Source of the DNA: Notoacmeibacter ruber
GTDB lineage: Bacteria > Pseudomonadota > Alphaproteobacteria > Rhizobiales > Rhizobiaceae
Direction of reading: 5' to 3'
Assembly: GCF_003668555.1 (NCBI RefSeq)
Contig: NZ_RCWN01000001.1
Span: forward strand, 2,889,501-2,953,500
DNA length: 64,000 nt
In this document: one piece after another, positions 1-8,934 of the stretch
How positions within the stretch are numbered: position 1 is the first letter of the stretch
Layout: every line of letters begins with the position of its first letter
Made by a program: the position numbers and the translations under genes
Notes under the pieces: model-generated
What the model was told of the DNA's origin: nothing
Databases searched by the model: none
The model's input: only the letters and a program-made list of their open reading frames with translations

Positions 1-221
1 GCCATCCGATGGATCGACTTGCCATCAAGGAGCACCTTGCCTGCGGCCGGCGCCAGAAGGCGTGACATGGCCCGCAGAAGGGTGGATTTGCCGCAGGCGT
101 TTGCGCCGACGATCGCGGTGATCTTGCCGGGCGGAACAAGAAGGTCGATGCCGCTGAGAACAAGTGCATCGCCATAGCCGGCGGAAAGATCGTCGACGAA
201 AAGAGTGTGACCGGAGTTCAA
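1..221 (-). CDS. Iron-siderophore ABC transporter ATP-binding protein (partial, N-terminal part)
   Basis: Only the first 73 or so residues are inside the window. The reading frame contains a Walker A motif, GANACGKST, preceded by a typical ABC opening (VDDLSAGYGDALVLSGIDL). This is the FecE/FepC-type ATPase that would power the two permeases encoded just upstream. The start is a TTG whose bases overlap the TGA stop of the preceding permease, so translation is probably coupled. It is the last visible gene of the leftward uptake operon. The family is clear from motif and context; the siderophore transported is not. Confidence 0.85.
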   Translation of the reverse strand, partial: MNSGHTLFVDDLSAGYGDALVLSGIDLLVPPGKITAIVGANACGKSTLLRAMSRLLAPAAGKVLLDGKSIHRM

Positions 222-1258
222 AGCGTGCCACCGCCGCGATTTGCTCTGACGATCAGATAGAGAAGATAGGGCGCGCCGAGGGCGCCGGTGACCACCCCGA
301 CGGGATAGCGGTTCGGCAGGAGAAACTGCCCGCAATAGTCGCCCAGAAGAACCAGTATGGCGCCGATGAGAGCGGCCGGAACCAGAAGAGAGCCATTGGC
401 GCCCATCACACGCGAGGCGATCGGTCCCGACAGGAAGGCGACGAAGGCGATCGGGCCCGCCATGGAAGTCGCAAAGGAGATGATCCCGACGGCGGCGACC
501 ATGACGATGACGCGGGTCGGCGCGACGCGCACACCAAGCGCTGCTGCGGTATCGTCGCCAAGCCGCAATGCCTCCAGGTCACGCGAACGGCTGAGAAGGA
601 GTGCGCCGAATGAGACCAGTGCGATGGCGAGCAGTGCGGACTGTTCCAGCCGAGCGCCGTTCACGCTGCCGGTCAGCCAGCGCATTGCTTCCTGAAGGCT
701 CCATTCGGGCGCGATCGAGAGCAGATAGGCAAGGGCGCTTTGGAGCATGGCCGAAATGCCGATTCCGACGAGAATCAGCCGGGTGCCGGCAACGCCGCCG
801 CGAAAGGACAGCCCGTAGATGAGGAGCGCGACGGCTAATCCCGCGGCGATCGCAAACACCGATACAACCGTGCCGCGCAACGAAAGACCGACGATTGCGA
901 AGACCGCGGCGGCACTGGCGCCGGAACTGATGCCGATAATGTCGGGGCTGGCGAGCGGATTGCGCAGCATGATCTGGAATGCGACCCCACCGAGGCCAAA
1001 GCTCAGACCGGTCAGGATCGACAGGAGGGCGCGAGGAAGGCGTAATTCGCCCACGGTAAAGGACGCGCCAGCGATATCTTCGCCCATCAGAACACGCAGG
1101 ACGTCCAAGGGAGGCGTGAGCGATTCGCCGCGAAGGAGTGTTAGGGCAAAGAGACCGACGAGGAGCGCCAGTAGAAAGCCGATCAACATGCGACGATGGA
1201 CGCTGCGTGTCCTGCGATTTCGGGCAAGCGTCTCAATGGCTGGTGACAAGGCCGTCAT
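218..1258 (-). CDS. FecCD-family iron-siderophore ABC permease (second subunit)
   Basis: A protein of 346 residues, the usual FecCD length, with many hydrophobic segments. It has the family landmarks near residues 70-125 (LPRALLSILTGLSFGLGG, RNPLASPDIIGISSGAS) and a C-terminal segment with GAPYLLYLI. It forms half of the inner-membrane channel that takes Fe-siderophore from the periplasm to the cytoplasm. The ATG overlaps the stop of the upstream permease as ATGA, so I chose it over an upstream in-frame start that would lie inside the neighbour. Companion permease, ATPase and binding protein are all adjacent. Confidence 0.93.
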   Translation of the reverse strand: MTALSPAIETLARNRRTRSVHRRMLIGFLLALLVGLFALTLLRGESLTPPLDVLRVLMGEDIAGASFTVGELRLPRALLSILTGLSFGLGGVAFQIMLRNPLASPDIIGISSGASAAAVFAIVGLSLRGTVVSVFAIAAGLAVALLIYGLSFRGGVAGTRLILVGIGISAMLQSALAYLLSIAPEWSLQEAMRWLTGSVNGARLEQSALLAIALVSFGALLLSRSRDLEALRLGDDTAAALGVRVAPTRVIVMVAAVGIISFATSMAGPIAFVAFLSGPIASRVMGANGSLLVPAALIGAILVLLGDYCGQFLLPNRYPVGVVTGALGAPYLLYLIVRANRGGGTL

Positions 1259-2298
1259 AAGGCGCGGACTTTCTGTTGCCTGACGATCCAGATGAAAACG
1301 GGCGCTCCTACCAGAGCGGTGATGATACCGACATCGATCTCCGCCGGCCGCGCGACGAGGCGGCCGACAATATCCGCGAACAAAAGCAGGCACGCACCGC
1401 CAATGGCTGAAAACGGGAGAAGCCAGCGATGGTCGACGCCCACCAGAAGCCGGCAAAGATGAGGGACGACCAGTCCGAGGAAGCCGATCGGGCCACAGAT
1501 CGCCGTTGTCGCGCCGCACAGCAAAATTGCAGCGAGCGCCGAGACGCCGCGCGCGACCGCGACGCGCTCACCAAGACCGGCCGCCAGCTCTTCGCCCAGC
1601 GCGAGGGCGTTCAGTTTGCGTATGCATAGAAGGCCGATGATGAAACCGGCTCCGAGGAAAGGCATCGCATGACGGATATTGTCGAATGTGGCGCCACCAA
1701 CGCCGCCAATCTGCCATTGGTGAATACCGCCGGCGATATCGGCACGCGGAAGAACCACGGCGATCACCAGCGATGACAGGGCGACGGAGGTGGCTGCGCC
1801 AGCGAGGGTGAGCTTCAGCGGTGTCGCGCCGCCTCGTCCCAACGATCCGATTGTGTAGACGAAAATCGCCGAGATGCCTGCCCCCAGAATGGCCGTCCAC
1901 ATATAGGCATTGGCGGACCCGATGCCGAACCAGACCACACCGACGACGACTGCGAGGGAAGCGCCGATATTGACGCCGAGAATCCCGGGATCGGCGAGAG
2001 GGTTGCGTGTTATGCCCTGCATGATGACGCCGGCCATCGCCAGTGCCATGCCGGCGAGGAGCGCCAGAACGGTTCTTGGCATGCGTACCGCCACGGCAGC
2101 CTGATCGATGGTCTCGGCCTGGCCGGCGAAGGCGGCGGCGATATCGTGAAAGCCGACTTCACGGGCGCCTAGCGCGACGGAGAAAAAGCACAGCGCCACG
2201 AGCACCAGAAGTGAAACGATCAGCCAGACGAGACGGCCGCTATTGGAACGGTCGCGCTCGGACGTTCGTCCCGCCAATGCCAGGGCGCCGAAACTCAT
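1255..2298 (-). CDS. FecCD-family iron-siderophore ABC permease (first subunit)
   Basis: A 347-residue polytopic membrane protein with the FecCD signature (MPRTVLALLAGMALAMAG followed by GITRNPLADPGILGVNIGAS). It pairs with the downstream permease to build the transmembrane channel. Start and stop both form ATGA overlaps with its neighbours, so binding protein, two permeases and ATPase are translated as one coupled unit. The C-terminus has the expected GAPVFIWIV element. No residue anomalies are visible. Confidence 0.93.
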   Translation of the reverse strand: MSFGALALAGRTSERDRSNSGRLVWLIVSLLVLVALCFFSVALGAREVGFHDIAAAFAGQAETIDQAAVAVRMPRTVLALLAGMALAMAGVIMQGITRNPLADPGILGVNIGASLAVVVGVVWFGIGSANAYMWTAILGAGISAIFVYTIGSLGRGGATPLKLTLAGAATSVALSSLVIAVVLPRADIAGGIHQWQIGGVGGATFDNIRHAMPFLGAGFIIGLLCIRKLNALALGEELAAGLGERVAVARGVSALAAILLCGATTAICGPIGFLGLVVPHLCRLLVGVDHRWLLPFSAIGGACLLLFADIVGRLVARPAEIDVGIITALVGAPVFIWIVRQQKVRAL

Positions 2299-3290
2299 CT
2301 TGCCTTCCCTGCAGCATCGGCAAGGCGTGCGACATATCGGTCGAGCACCCAGGGAATGGAAAGTGGTGTCGGATTGGCGGCTGTACCGAGCGGATCGCGG
2401 CCGAGTAGGACGACTGCTTCATTTTCGATCGCCGGCATCTTCGAAAGCAGCGGGTTGAGAGAGAGAGTCTCCATCATCTCCGGGTTGCCATAGGAGACGA
2501 TGATATCAACATCGTCGAATTCGTCGATCCGTTCGGCGCTGATCGAGCCGGCGAACCGGCCGGCTTCGGCAGCCTGTTGCGCCACGGCAGGCACGCCAAG
2601 ACCCAGATCGCGGAAGAATTTCACGCGAGTATCGCTGGCCGTATAGAAATTCACCATGCTCAGATTGGTCACGTCGAGATGGCTGACGAACAGGGCGGTC
2701 TTGCCCTGTAGCGTTGGGTGGGCCGCCGCCGTTTTCGAGATCTGTGCTTCGATGTCCGCGACAAGGTGCTCGCCTTCGCTAGACATGCCCAGACCCCGGC
2801 TGTTGAGGCGGATCATCTCGCGCCAGTCCGTCGACCATGCCGTCTCGGGGTAGGCCACCACCGGCGCGATCCGGCTCAACATGTCGTAGTCCGACCGGCT
2901 CAGGCCGGAATAGGCGGCCAGAATGATATCGGGATTGGTGCTTGCAACGGCTTCGAAATCGATGCCGTCGCCCTCATCGAAGAGAACCGGTGTCTTGGCC
3001 TCGAGGTCGGTGAGTTTTTCTTCGACCCATGGGAGAAGCCCGTCACCATCGTCATCGCCGAAATCGGCTCGCGCAAAGCCGACGGGGACAATGCCGAGTG
3101 CCAGCGGAACTTCGTGGTTCGCCCATGCGACAGTGGCGACGCGCTCGGGTTTCTTTTCTACGATCGTCGTGCCGAAAGCGTGATCGATCTCGATCGGGTA
3201 ACCCGGTTCATCCGCGCCGGCATTCGGCGACGCCGTGATCGCGAGCAATCCTGCGAGTACGGTAACGGCGAAACGAATGGGCAAACCCAT
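2295..3290 (-). CDS. Periplasmic iron-siderophore-binding protein
   Basis: A 331-residue FecB/CeuE-like substrate-binding protein. The N-terminus is a signal peptide (hydrophobic stretch FAVTVLAGLLAITAS, probable cleavage after NAGA); no lipobox cysteine is visible, so it looks soluble rather than a lipoprotein. The mature part has the family opening (IEIDHAFGTTIVEKKPERVATV) and a central NPDIILAAYSGL segment. I chose the ATG at 3290 because AGGGAG lies just before it; an in-frame ATG 60 bases upstream would put 20 extra residues ahead of the signal peptide. It is the first gene of the importer operon and is divergent from the TonB receptor. Confidence 0.92.
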   Translation of the reverse strand: MGLPIRFAVTVLAGLLAITASPNAGADEPGYPIEIDHAFGTTIVEKKPERVATVAWANHEVPLALGIVPVGFARADFGDDDGDGLLPWVEEKLTDLEAKTPVLFDEGDGIDFEAVASTNPDIILAAYSGLSRSDYDMLSRIAPVVAYPETAWSTDWREMIRLNSRGLGMSSEGEHLVADIEAQISKTAAAHPTLQGKTALFVSHLDVTNLSMVNFYTASDTRVKFFRDLGLGVPAVAQQAAEAGRFAGSISAERIDEFDDVDIIVSYGNPEMMETLSLNPLLSKMPAIENEAVVLLGRDPLGTAANPTPLSIPWVLDRYVARLADAAGKAR

Positions 3291-3350
3291 GAAAGCGACT
3301 CCCTGCTGGCGAAAGTGGAGTTTCGTTTCAGGTAAAAAACGATGCGTCAA

Positions 3351-3569
3351 GGCGCGCCGAGCCGGAACGACGCAATGTGATCAAACTTGCCGGAGAATTC
3401 TCCAAGACCGGTGAAATCTCCAATACAGGACTAAAACGATCAAGTTAAGCGATCCGCTGTCGTATCGGGTCTTCGGCTGCACCCACGCGACGAATAGAGT
3501 TTCGACTTTCGGTGAGGCGCAATAAAGCGGCCGAGAGCGCCAACAGCGTGGATTCACGGGAACCAGACT
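3351..3569. promoter_or_regulatory. Divergent promoter region between binding protein and TonB receptor
   Basis: About 220 bases drive both arms of the siderophore system. A perfect 12-base palindrome GGAGAATTCTCC lies at 3392-3403, and AACTTG (about 3384) is repeated in inverted form as CAAGTT (3441). These are candidate sites for the AraC-type regulator encoded at 5764-6663, but nothing in the sequence proves binding. I did not find a convincing Fur, Irr or RirA box here. Confidence 0.35.
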
Positions 3570-5723
3570 ATGAAAATTGAACGGACCGGCCTGACGGCTG
3601 AAGACGCGATGATCCATTATCGCAAGGCAATGCTTCTTGGCTGCACCGCTCTAGCAGTGTTCATGCCGTTCCACGTCTGGGCTCAGGAGCAACCGGCAGG
3701 ACGTGTCACGACGCTTGAGACGATCACTGTCGAAACCCCTGACGAAGACGCCAGCGCCGGCTCTAACCGTGATACGCCCCTTGACGATGACGCCAATTCC
3801 ATCGTCGCAACACAGACGACCGGCGGCGGCAAACTACCGACTGATATTCTCGAGACCCCTGCCTCCATATCCGTCGTGACGGCAAAGGAACTGCAACGAC
3901 GCGATGCCGACAGCGTTGAAGAGGCCTTGAATTACACCGCTGGTGTCAACACGGACTTCTACAGCGGCGATGATCGGTTCGACTATTTCCGGATCCGCGG
4001 CTTTGATGCCTATCACTACCGCGATGGCCTCACACTTGGAGACCCGTTCGGCGGCCCGCGGGAGGAAATCTATGCTTATGAACGGATCGAGGTTCTGAAG
4101 GGCGCAAATTCCACGATCTTCGGCGTTTCCGATCCGGGCGGCTCGGTCAATTACGTGACCAAGTTGCCAAAGTCCGACCGGTTCGGGGAGGTTTACGTCT
4201 CCGGTGGCTCTTTCGACCACAAGGAGATCGGTATCGATTTCGGTGACAATATTACAAGCGACGATACGCTCTCTTTCCGTCTGATCGGCAAGTTGAAGGA
4301 CAGCGACAAGGAATACGACTATTCGCAGGATGACGAGATCTTCCTGATGGGCGGACTGACCTGGCGGCCGACCGACTACACCAGCCTCTCCGTTGTTTTC
4401 GATCACCTGGACACAGATGAAACGACCGCGAGCGGTTTTCCGATCGGTACGGATTTTGATCGCGACCGCTTCTTCGGCGAGCCGGATTTCAACTATCGCG
4501 GAGTGGAACGCGACACGCTGAGCGTGATGTTCGACCATGATTTCGGCAACGGACTCTCGGTCAGCTCCAATGCGCGCTATTCCAATCTCGACAGCGATTA
4601 CGGCTATGTCTACGTCGCCGCACCGCCTGCACCGGGCTCAACCGTCGTGGCCCGTGATTATATCGCCAATGAGAGCCCTGAGGAGAGCTTCATCATCGAC
4701 GCGCATGCGCGCTACGATGCCACCTTTGATTTCATTGAAAGCAGTACGATTGTCGGCGCGGAGTTCGGCACACTCGATAGTGAAACGGTCGGATATTACA
4801 CATCCGCTTCGCCGATCGATTACACCGATGTCCAGTATAGCGGCGCTCCCGCTTCGCTACCCGCTTACAGCGACACCGCCCGCGACCAGGAGACAAGAGC
4901 GGTCTACCTCCAGCAGAATGTGACGTTCGTCGACAGGCTGACCGCCTCTCTTGGTCTGCGACATGACTGGATCGATATCGATCAGACGAACCGGTTGACC
5001 GGTGAGGATACCGACGCGGAATTCGACGAACTCACCACACGTTTTGGTCTCTCCTACAAATTGACCGACGAGTTCGCCGTCTATGGCAGCTACGCGGAAT
5101 CGGTTGTTCCCGCTTCGCTGACCGTGGAGCCCGAGCGCGGCGAGCAATATGAGGTCGGCGTCAAATATCAGCCGGCGGCCTTCCCGGCGCTGCTCACGGC
5201 GTCCTTCTTCGATCTGACGAAATACAATATCACCCGCAACAACCCTGTCACTCTATTGCCGGAAACCACGGGCGAGGTACGGGTCCGCGGCCTCGAACTG
5301 GAAGCGAAGGCCGAACTGCCGCACAATTTCGATCTGACGGCGGCCTACAGCTATCTCGACACAGAGATCATCGAGAACGGCACGCTCGGCAATGAAGGCA
5401 ACAATCTGTCTCTGATTCCCGATCACCTGGCATCGCTTTGGCTCAACTACGAATTGGAAGGACAGGGCCGTCGCGGCGACCTCAATGTTGGCGTCGGAGC
5501 GCGTTATCTCGGTTCGGCTTTCTTCGACGATGCCAATACGAGCGAGGCCCAGGCCGCCGTCATTCTCGACGCCGCCCTGTCTTACGAGGTGGTCGACGAC
5601 ACCACGCTTCAGGTCAATGTCCGCAACATCCTGGATGAAAAGCACGTGACCTATGGCGGGTTCGGCGCGAACTTCTACAATCCGGGCCGCGAGATCACGG
5701 CGACGCTGCGCCGCACGTGGTAA
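3570..5723 (+). CDS. TonB-dependent siderophore receptor
   Basis: A 717-residue outer-membrane receptor. A signal peptide (about residues 18-38, ending VWAQ) is followed by a TonB box region (TLETITVE), a plug domain (TPASISVVTAKELQRRDADSVEEAL, then RIRGFD and VLKGANSTIFGVSDPGGSVNYVTK), and a long beta-barrel ending in an aromatic residue (TLRRTW), as outer-membrane proteins do. It imports ferric siderophore across the outer membrane using TonB energy and hands it to the divergent ABC importer. The ATG at 3570 has GGGA upstream; an ATG at 3609, just before the hydrophobic core, is the alternative. Confidence 0.94.
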   Translation: MKIERTGLTAEDAMIHYRKAMLLGCTALAVFMPFHVWAQEQPAGRVTTLETITVETPDEDASAGSNRDTPLDDDANSIVATQTTGGGKLPTDILETPASISVVTAKELQRRDADSVEEALNYTAGVNTDFYSGDDRFDYFRIRGFDAYHYRDGLTLGDPFGGPREEIYAYERIEVLKGANSTIFGVSDPGGSVNYVTKLPKSDRFGEVYVSGGSFDHKEIGIDFGDNITSDDTLSFRLIGKLKDSDKEYDYSQDDEIFLMGGLTWRPTDYTSLSVVFDHLDTDETTASGFPIGTDFDRDRFFGEPDFNYRGVERDTLSVMFDHDFGNGLSVSSNARYSNLDSDYGYVYVAAPPAPGSTVVARDYIANESPEESFIIDAHARYDATFDFIESSTIVGAEFGTLDSETVGYYTSASPIDYTDVQYSGAPASLPAYSDTARDQETRAVYLQQNVTFVDRLTASLGLRHDWIDIDQTNRLTGEDTDAEFDELTTRFGLSYKLTDEFAVYGSYAESVVPASLTVEPERGEQYEVGVKYQPAAFPALLTASFFDLTKYNITRNNPVTLLPETTGEVRVRGLELEAKAELPHNFDLTAAYSYLDTEIIENGTLGNEGNNLSLIPDHLASLWLNYELEGQGRRGDLNVGVGARYLGSAFFDDANTSEAQAAVILDAALSYEVVDDTTLQVNVRNILDEKHVTYGGFGANFYNPGREITATLRRTW

Positions 5724-5763
5724 GCTGTTCGAGGCTACCCGATACCGGGCAGGTGAGATGAGA

Positions 5764-6663
5764 CTAGTGCTCTCTCTTCTTCTGCGCCCGCCGCCACGCG
5801 GCGGGCGTTTCACCCACCGTCTGGCGAAAAGCATTGGTAAGGTGAGCCTGATCGGAAAAACCGAGCTGAGCGGCAATCACGGCGATCGTCAACTCGCTCG
5901 TCCGCAAGAAATCCTTGGCGCGGTCAATACGATTGGCCAACTGCCACTGCGAAGGTGTCTGGCCTGTCGTCTCCTTGAAGACAGTCGCAAACCAGCTTTC
6001 CGACAATCCGACCGTCTCCGCCATCTCGGCGACACTCAGCCGGTGGTCGCTCTGGGAATTAAGGCGACCGCAAAGCCTGTTCATCTGAGCTTGCGTCAAT
6101 CGGCCTTTCGCCTCTTTGCGCTCTTTTTCCGGCAAGTCCAGAAGCCCGGTCACGATACAGCCAACCAGGTTCTCGGCGTGGAGGGGATGGTGTCCCGGCC
6201 TTCGCAATTCCTCGACCAGCAGGCGTGCGAGCGCCTCGATGGCACTGACATCCTGAACTTCAGCCGGGCGCTGCAAAATGGCCTGAGAGGCCGCCCGCCC
6301 GAACGATGGCGACAGAAATCTTATGAGCCGGTCCCGGTGAAGATGAATGTCGAGATGAGAAAAGCGATGCGCTGAAGAGAAGCTTGTCCAGAGCGGCATG
6401 CCGGGGGGCACATAGATTGCCCGGCTCATGGGCCGGTAATGAGAAGAACTTACACCGGCGCTGCTCGCCATACCGATATGCGAGGAGATGTCGTTGAAAA
6501 AAAAGAGGATCCGGGGATCTGGAGAGAGATAGTAGCCGCGCGCGCCGGTTTCGCCTTCCGCGTCCCAGAAGACGCCAACAATACCGTCGAGGCTGCGCCA
6601 ATTGGCCGAACGTGTGGGCCGAATACCCTCTGTATGGGTCGTCATGGAATGCAGGAAGTTCAT
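5764..6663 (-). CDS. AraC-family transcriptional regulator of siderophore uptake
   Basis: About 299 residues. The C-terminal 100 form the double helix-turn-helix of the AraC family (LSVAEMAETVGLSESWFATVFKETTG, then LTIAVIAAQLGFSDQAHLTNAFRQTVG). The N-terminal part resembles no domain I can name but fits the ligand-binding half of PchR-like regulators, which sense ferri-siderophores. It lies tail-to-tail with the TonB receptor gene. A GTG at 6681 is an alternative start; neither start has a strong ribosome site. Function in this locus is inferred from position. Confidence 0.85.
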   Translation of the reverse strand: MNFLHSMTTHTEGIRPTRSANWRSLDGIVGVFWDAEGETGARGYYLSPDPRILFFFNDISSHIGMASSAGVSSSHYRPMSRAIYVPPGMPLWTSFSSAHRFSHLDIHLHRDRLIRFLSPSFGRAASQAILQRPAEVQDVSAIEALARLLVEELRRPGHHPLHAENLVGCIVTGLLDLPEKERKEAKGRLTQAQMNRLCGRLNSQSDHRLSVAEMAETVGLSESWFATVFKETTGQTPSQWQLANRIDRAKDFLRTSELTIAVIAAQLGFSDQAHLTNAFRQTVGETPAAWRRAQKKREH

Positions 6664-6681
6664 TCCGCTAACCGTGTGCAC

Positions 6682-6965
6682 GATGAGACAAGGGCTGGTT
6701 CTGCCCTCCGCAGGACAGGATTAGCCTGACACTTTTTATCATGTTTAGCGGCCCGTGCAAGCGGAGGCGTCTGAACGCCATTAATGGCCGCCCGGCGCAA
6801 CCCTTTCGCCTTCGTTCGCTGCAATCCCATACGAACAGCACACACGCGCAGAGGACGGCAAGCGGTGCCAATCCTGCCATGCGTCGCAGGGCCCACCGAC
6901 GACGTCTTCACCCGCGACCGCATGACAGAGTGAAAGCCGGGCAACTTGCCGCCCGGCTCGCCCGC
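6682..6965. promoter_or_regulatory. Intergenic region with a possible iron-responsive (TGA-N9-TCA) element
   Basis: This 284-base gap precedes the AraC gene. TGA-CACTTTTTA-TCA at 6727-6741 fits the IRO pattern bound by the Fe-S regulator RirA in rhizobia, which would suit an iron-uptake regulator. The pattern has only six fixed bases, so chance occurrence is a real possibility. No credible gene was seen in the gap. Confidence 0.25.
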
Positions 6966-7361
6966 TTAGCCTTGATAGTCCTCGTCGGAGACTTTCTCCA
7001 TCCAGGTGACGGGACTGCCGTCGATGCTCTCCTGGACGGCGATGTGGCTCATCGCTGTTTCGGGTGAGGCGCCGTGCCAGTGCTTCTCGCCGGCAGGAAA
7101 CCACACCACGTCACCTTGGCTGATTTCCTCCACCGGGCCGCCCTCGCGCTGGACGCGGCCGCGCCCGAAAGTGACGATCAGCGTCTGGCCGGCCGGATGG
7201 GTGTGCCAGGCGGTGCGGGCGCCAGGCTCGAAGGTCACCAGCGCTCCGCTCGTGCGGCCCGGCTCCTCGGCCTGGAACAGAGGGTCGATGCGCACAATGC
7301 CTGTGAAATACTCTTCCGGGCCGGGACCGGAGGGGTTGGTGCCCGAACGGGTGATTTTCAT
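6966..7361 (-). CDS. Cytoplasmic single-domain cupin
   Basis: A 131-residue cupin with both conserved metal-binding stretches: [16 protein letters not shown] (motif 1) and [14 protein letters not shown] (motif 2). There is no signal peptide. It is the last gene of a three-gene leftward set with the oxidoreductase and the carboxymuconolactone-decarboxylase-like protein. Its C-terminal VSDEDY recurs in the secreted cupin at 10188-10646, so the two are close paralogues in different compartments. Homologues are often annotated quercetin 2,3-dioxygenase-like; the substrate is unknown. A strong AAGGAG precedes the ATG. Confidence 0.85.
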   Translation of the reverse strand: MKITRSGTNPSGPGPEEYFTGIVRIDPLFQAEEPGRTSGALVTFEPGARTAWHTHPAGQTLIVTFGRGRVQREGGPVEEISQGDVVWFPAGEKHWHGASPETAMSHIAVQESIDGSPVTWMEKVSDEDYQG

Positions 7362-7388
7362 TTTCGACTCCTTGAGTTGGGTGCGGCG

Positions 7389-8027
7389 TCAGTCGCGCAG
7401 CTTTTCGAAACGGTAGGTGAGTGCCGGTCCGCCGGGCTGGCCATAGGCCAGCTCCGCGGTGACCATGGCGAAGGGCTCGACGAAACGTGCGGTATGCAAC
7501 CCGCCTGCCTCCAGCGGTTCGAAACCGATGTCGCCGATCAGATCGTGTGCGATCGTCTTGGCCCCTGCATCGTCGCCATAGACGAGCAGGTGCGGTCGCG
7601 GGGTCCGGTCCTTCCGCGCGAAGACCCCGGCGAAACTCTCCGATGGGCTGGTGTTGAAGCACGACACCCAGCGGGCATCGGGGCGCATCTTCGCCAATTC
7701 CTCGGCACCGGAGGTGGTCGTGCCGACGACGAGGTTGGTGTTGGTCTCGTCGAGGGGAACGCAGCAATTCAGCACGACCTGTCCGGCGAGGTCGCCGGCC
7801 TGTTCCAGCACGTCGTCAATCCGCGACCAGTGAACTGCCAGCAGCACCGCATCGGCATCCTGCACGGCCTCGGCGACGGAGCCGCTGGCCGCATTCGCTT
7901 CACGGGCTACACGCTCCAGCTTCGCCGTGCTGCGCGCATAGGCGAAGGTCACGTCATGACCGCAGCGCGACCAAAGCGTGCCGAGCTTGGCGCCCATGAG
8001 CCCAGATCCCAGTATGCCGATTTTCAT
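7389..8027 (-). CDS. NAD(P)-binding oxidoreductase of the F420/NADP-reductase type
   Basis: A 212-residue Rossmann protein opening with GILGSGLMGAKLGTLW, the dinucleotide fingerprint. The strand-loop ADAVLLAVHW and the central NCCVPL and FNTSP segments are as in the NADPH-dependent F420 reductase-like family. Many bacterial members lack F420 and probably use NAD(P) with an unknown partner. Start: ATG after GGAAAGGAG. It sits between a secreted carboxymuconolactone-decarboxylase-like gene (upstream) and a cupin (downstream), with short gaps, so one transcript is likely. Confidence 0.82.
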   Translation of the reverse strand: MKIGILGSGLMGAKLGTLWSRCGHDVTFAYARSTAKLERVAREANAASGSVAEAVQDADAVLLAVHWSRIDDVLEQAGDLAGQVVLNCCVPLDETNTNLVVGTTTSGAEELAKMRPDARWVSCFNTSPSESFAGVFARKDRTPRPHLLVYGDDAGAKTIAHDLIGDIGFEPLEAGGLHTARFVEPFAMVTAELAYGQPGGPALTYRFEKLRD

Positions 8028-8070
8028 CGCGGGTCTCCTTTCCCTCCAGCGGCACTATCCGCTGGACAGC

Positions 8071-8832
8071 TTACTCGGTGCGGGCCTCAAAGACCTCTTT
8101 CGCCACCGGCAGGGCGGAAAACACTTTCGGCCAGCCTGTATAGAACGCCAGATGCGACAACATCGCTCCGGCCTCCTCCTGCGTCAGACCGTTATCCATC
8201 GCTCGGTTGAGGTGGAAGGTCATCTGCTCGGGCTGGCCGGCCGCGATCAGCGCGGCGACGGTGATGAGGCTGCGGTCGCGCGGCTCCAAATCCGGACGCA
8301 GCCACAGATCGCGGAACAGCAATTCGCGCGTATTGTCGACGACACCCATGCTGACATCGCCGAAATTGCCGCGCACATTCTCTTCGCGTTTAGCCTCGGC
8401 CTCTTCGTCCAGCGGCAGCAGTTCGGGATCGACGGCGGGCAGGTCGTCCGCGGTCACGCCGCGTTCGTCGAAGACGGGTGCAACGGCTCTTGCAGCGGCG
8501 GTGGCGTTGCCCCAGCCACTGTAAAAGGCAAGATGAGTAATGGTTTCGGAAATTTCCGCCGGCGTCACCCCGGCCTCAAGCGCAAGCGCTACGTGGTCGG
8601 CCAGATTGTCCGTCTCGTGCCGGGTCATCAGCGCGGCGAAAGTGACAAGCGCCCTGTCACGGGCGGAAAGCTCTTCGCCCTTCCAGACGGAGCTGAAGAG
8701 ATCGTCATTAGAATAGGATTCAAGCGCCGGGGCCACATGTCCTACGGCATCGGGCAAGGTGCGCGAAAGATCCTGTGCGGATGCGGTGGAAGCAGCGAAC
8801 GCCATGGCGGCGGTTGCGAGAAGGGGTTTCAT
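8071..8832 (-). CDS. Secreted carboxymuconolactone decarboxylase-like protein, two tandem domains
   Basis: A 253-residue protein with a signal peptide (LLATAAMAFAASTASAQ) and two repeats of the CMD/AhpD fold: residues about 55-115 (ARDRALVTFAALMTRHETDN ... ITHLAFYSGWGNA) and about 180-245 (PRDRSLITVAALIAAGQPEQ ... LSHLAFYTGWPKV). No cysteine is visible in either repeat, so the CxxC of AhpD-type peroxidase members is absent and a redox role through that motif is excluded. AAAGGAG precedes the ATG. Its promoter carries a perfect T-N11-A operator at 8915-8929. Substrate unknown. Confidence 0.88.
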   Translation of the reverse strand: MKPLLATAAMAFAASTASAQDLSRTLPDAVGHVAPALESYSNDDLFSSVWKGEELSARDRALVTFAALMTRHETDNLADHVALALEAGVTPAEISETITHLAFYSGWGNATAAARAVAPVFDERGVTADDLPAVDPELLPLDEEAEAKREENVRGNFGDVSMGVVDNTRELLFRDLWLRPDLEPRDRSLITVAALIAAGQPEQMTFHLNRAMDNGLTQEEAGAMLSHLAFYTGWPKVFSALPVAKEVFEARTE

Positions 8833-8914
8833 CGGGGAACTCCTTTGTTGCAGCGACCCGATCTATGTGGCGCATTACGGCCGGAATTTAATGGCTGGCC
8901 AGATCACCTCGCCC

Positions 8915-8929
8915 ATGAGCCCGACTCAT
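8915..8929. promoter_or_regulatory. LysR-type operator (ATGAG-N5-CTCAT), site A
   Basis: ATGAG-CCCGA-CTCAT is an interrupted dyad containing T-N11-A, the LysR-family core. It lies about 85-100 bases upstream of the carboxymuconolactone-decarboxylase-like gene and next to the 3' end of the lysR gene. The same arms and the same spacer length recur at 10772 and 11216. Confidence 0.65.
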
Positions 8930-8934
8930 AAATG

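Noticed and set aside
3351..3569. Fur, Irr or RirA box in the siderophore promoter
   Set aside because: No match good enough was found by eye; only a short palindrome and an AACTTG/CAAGTT pair remain.
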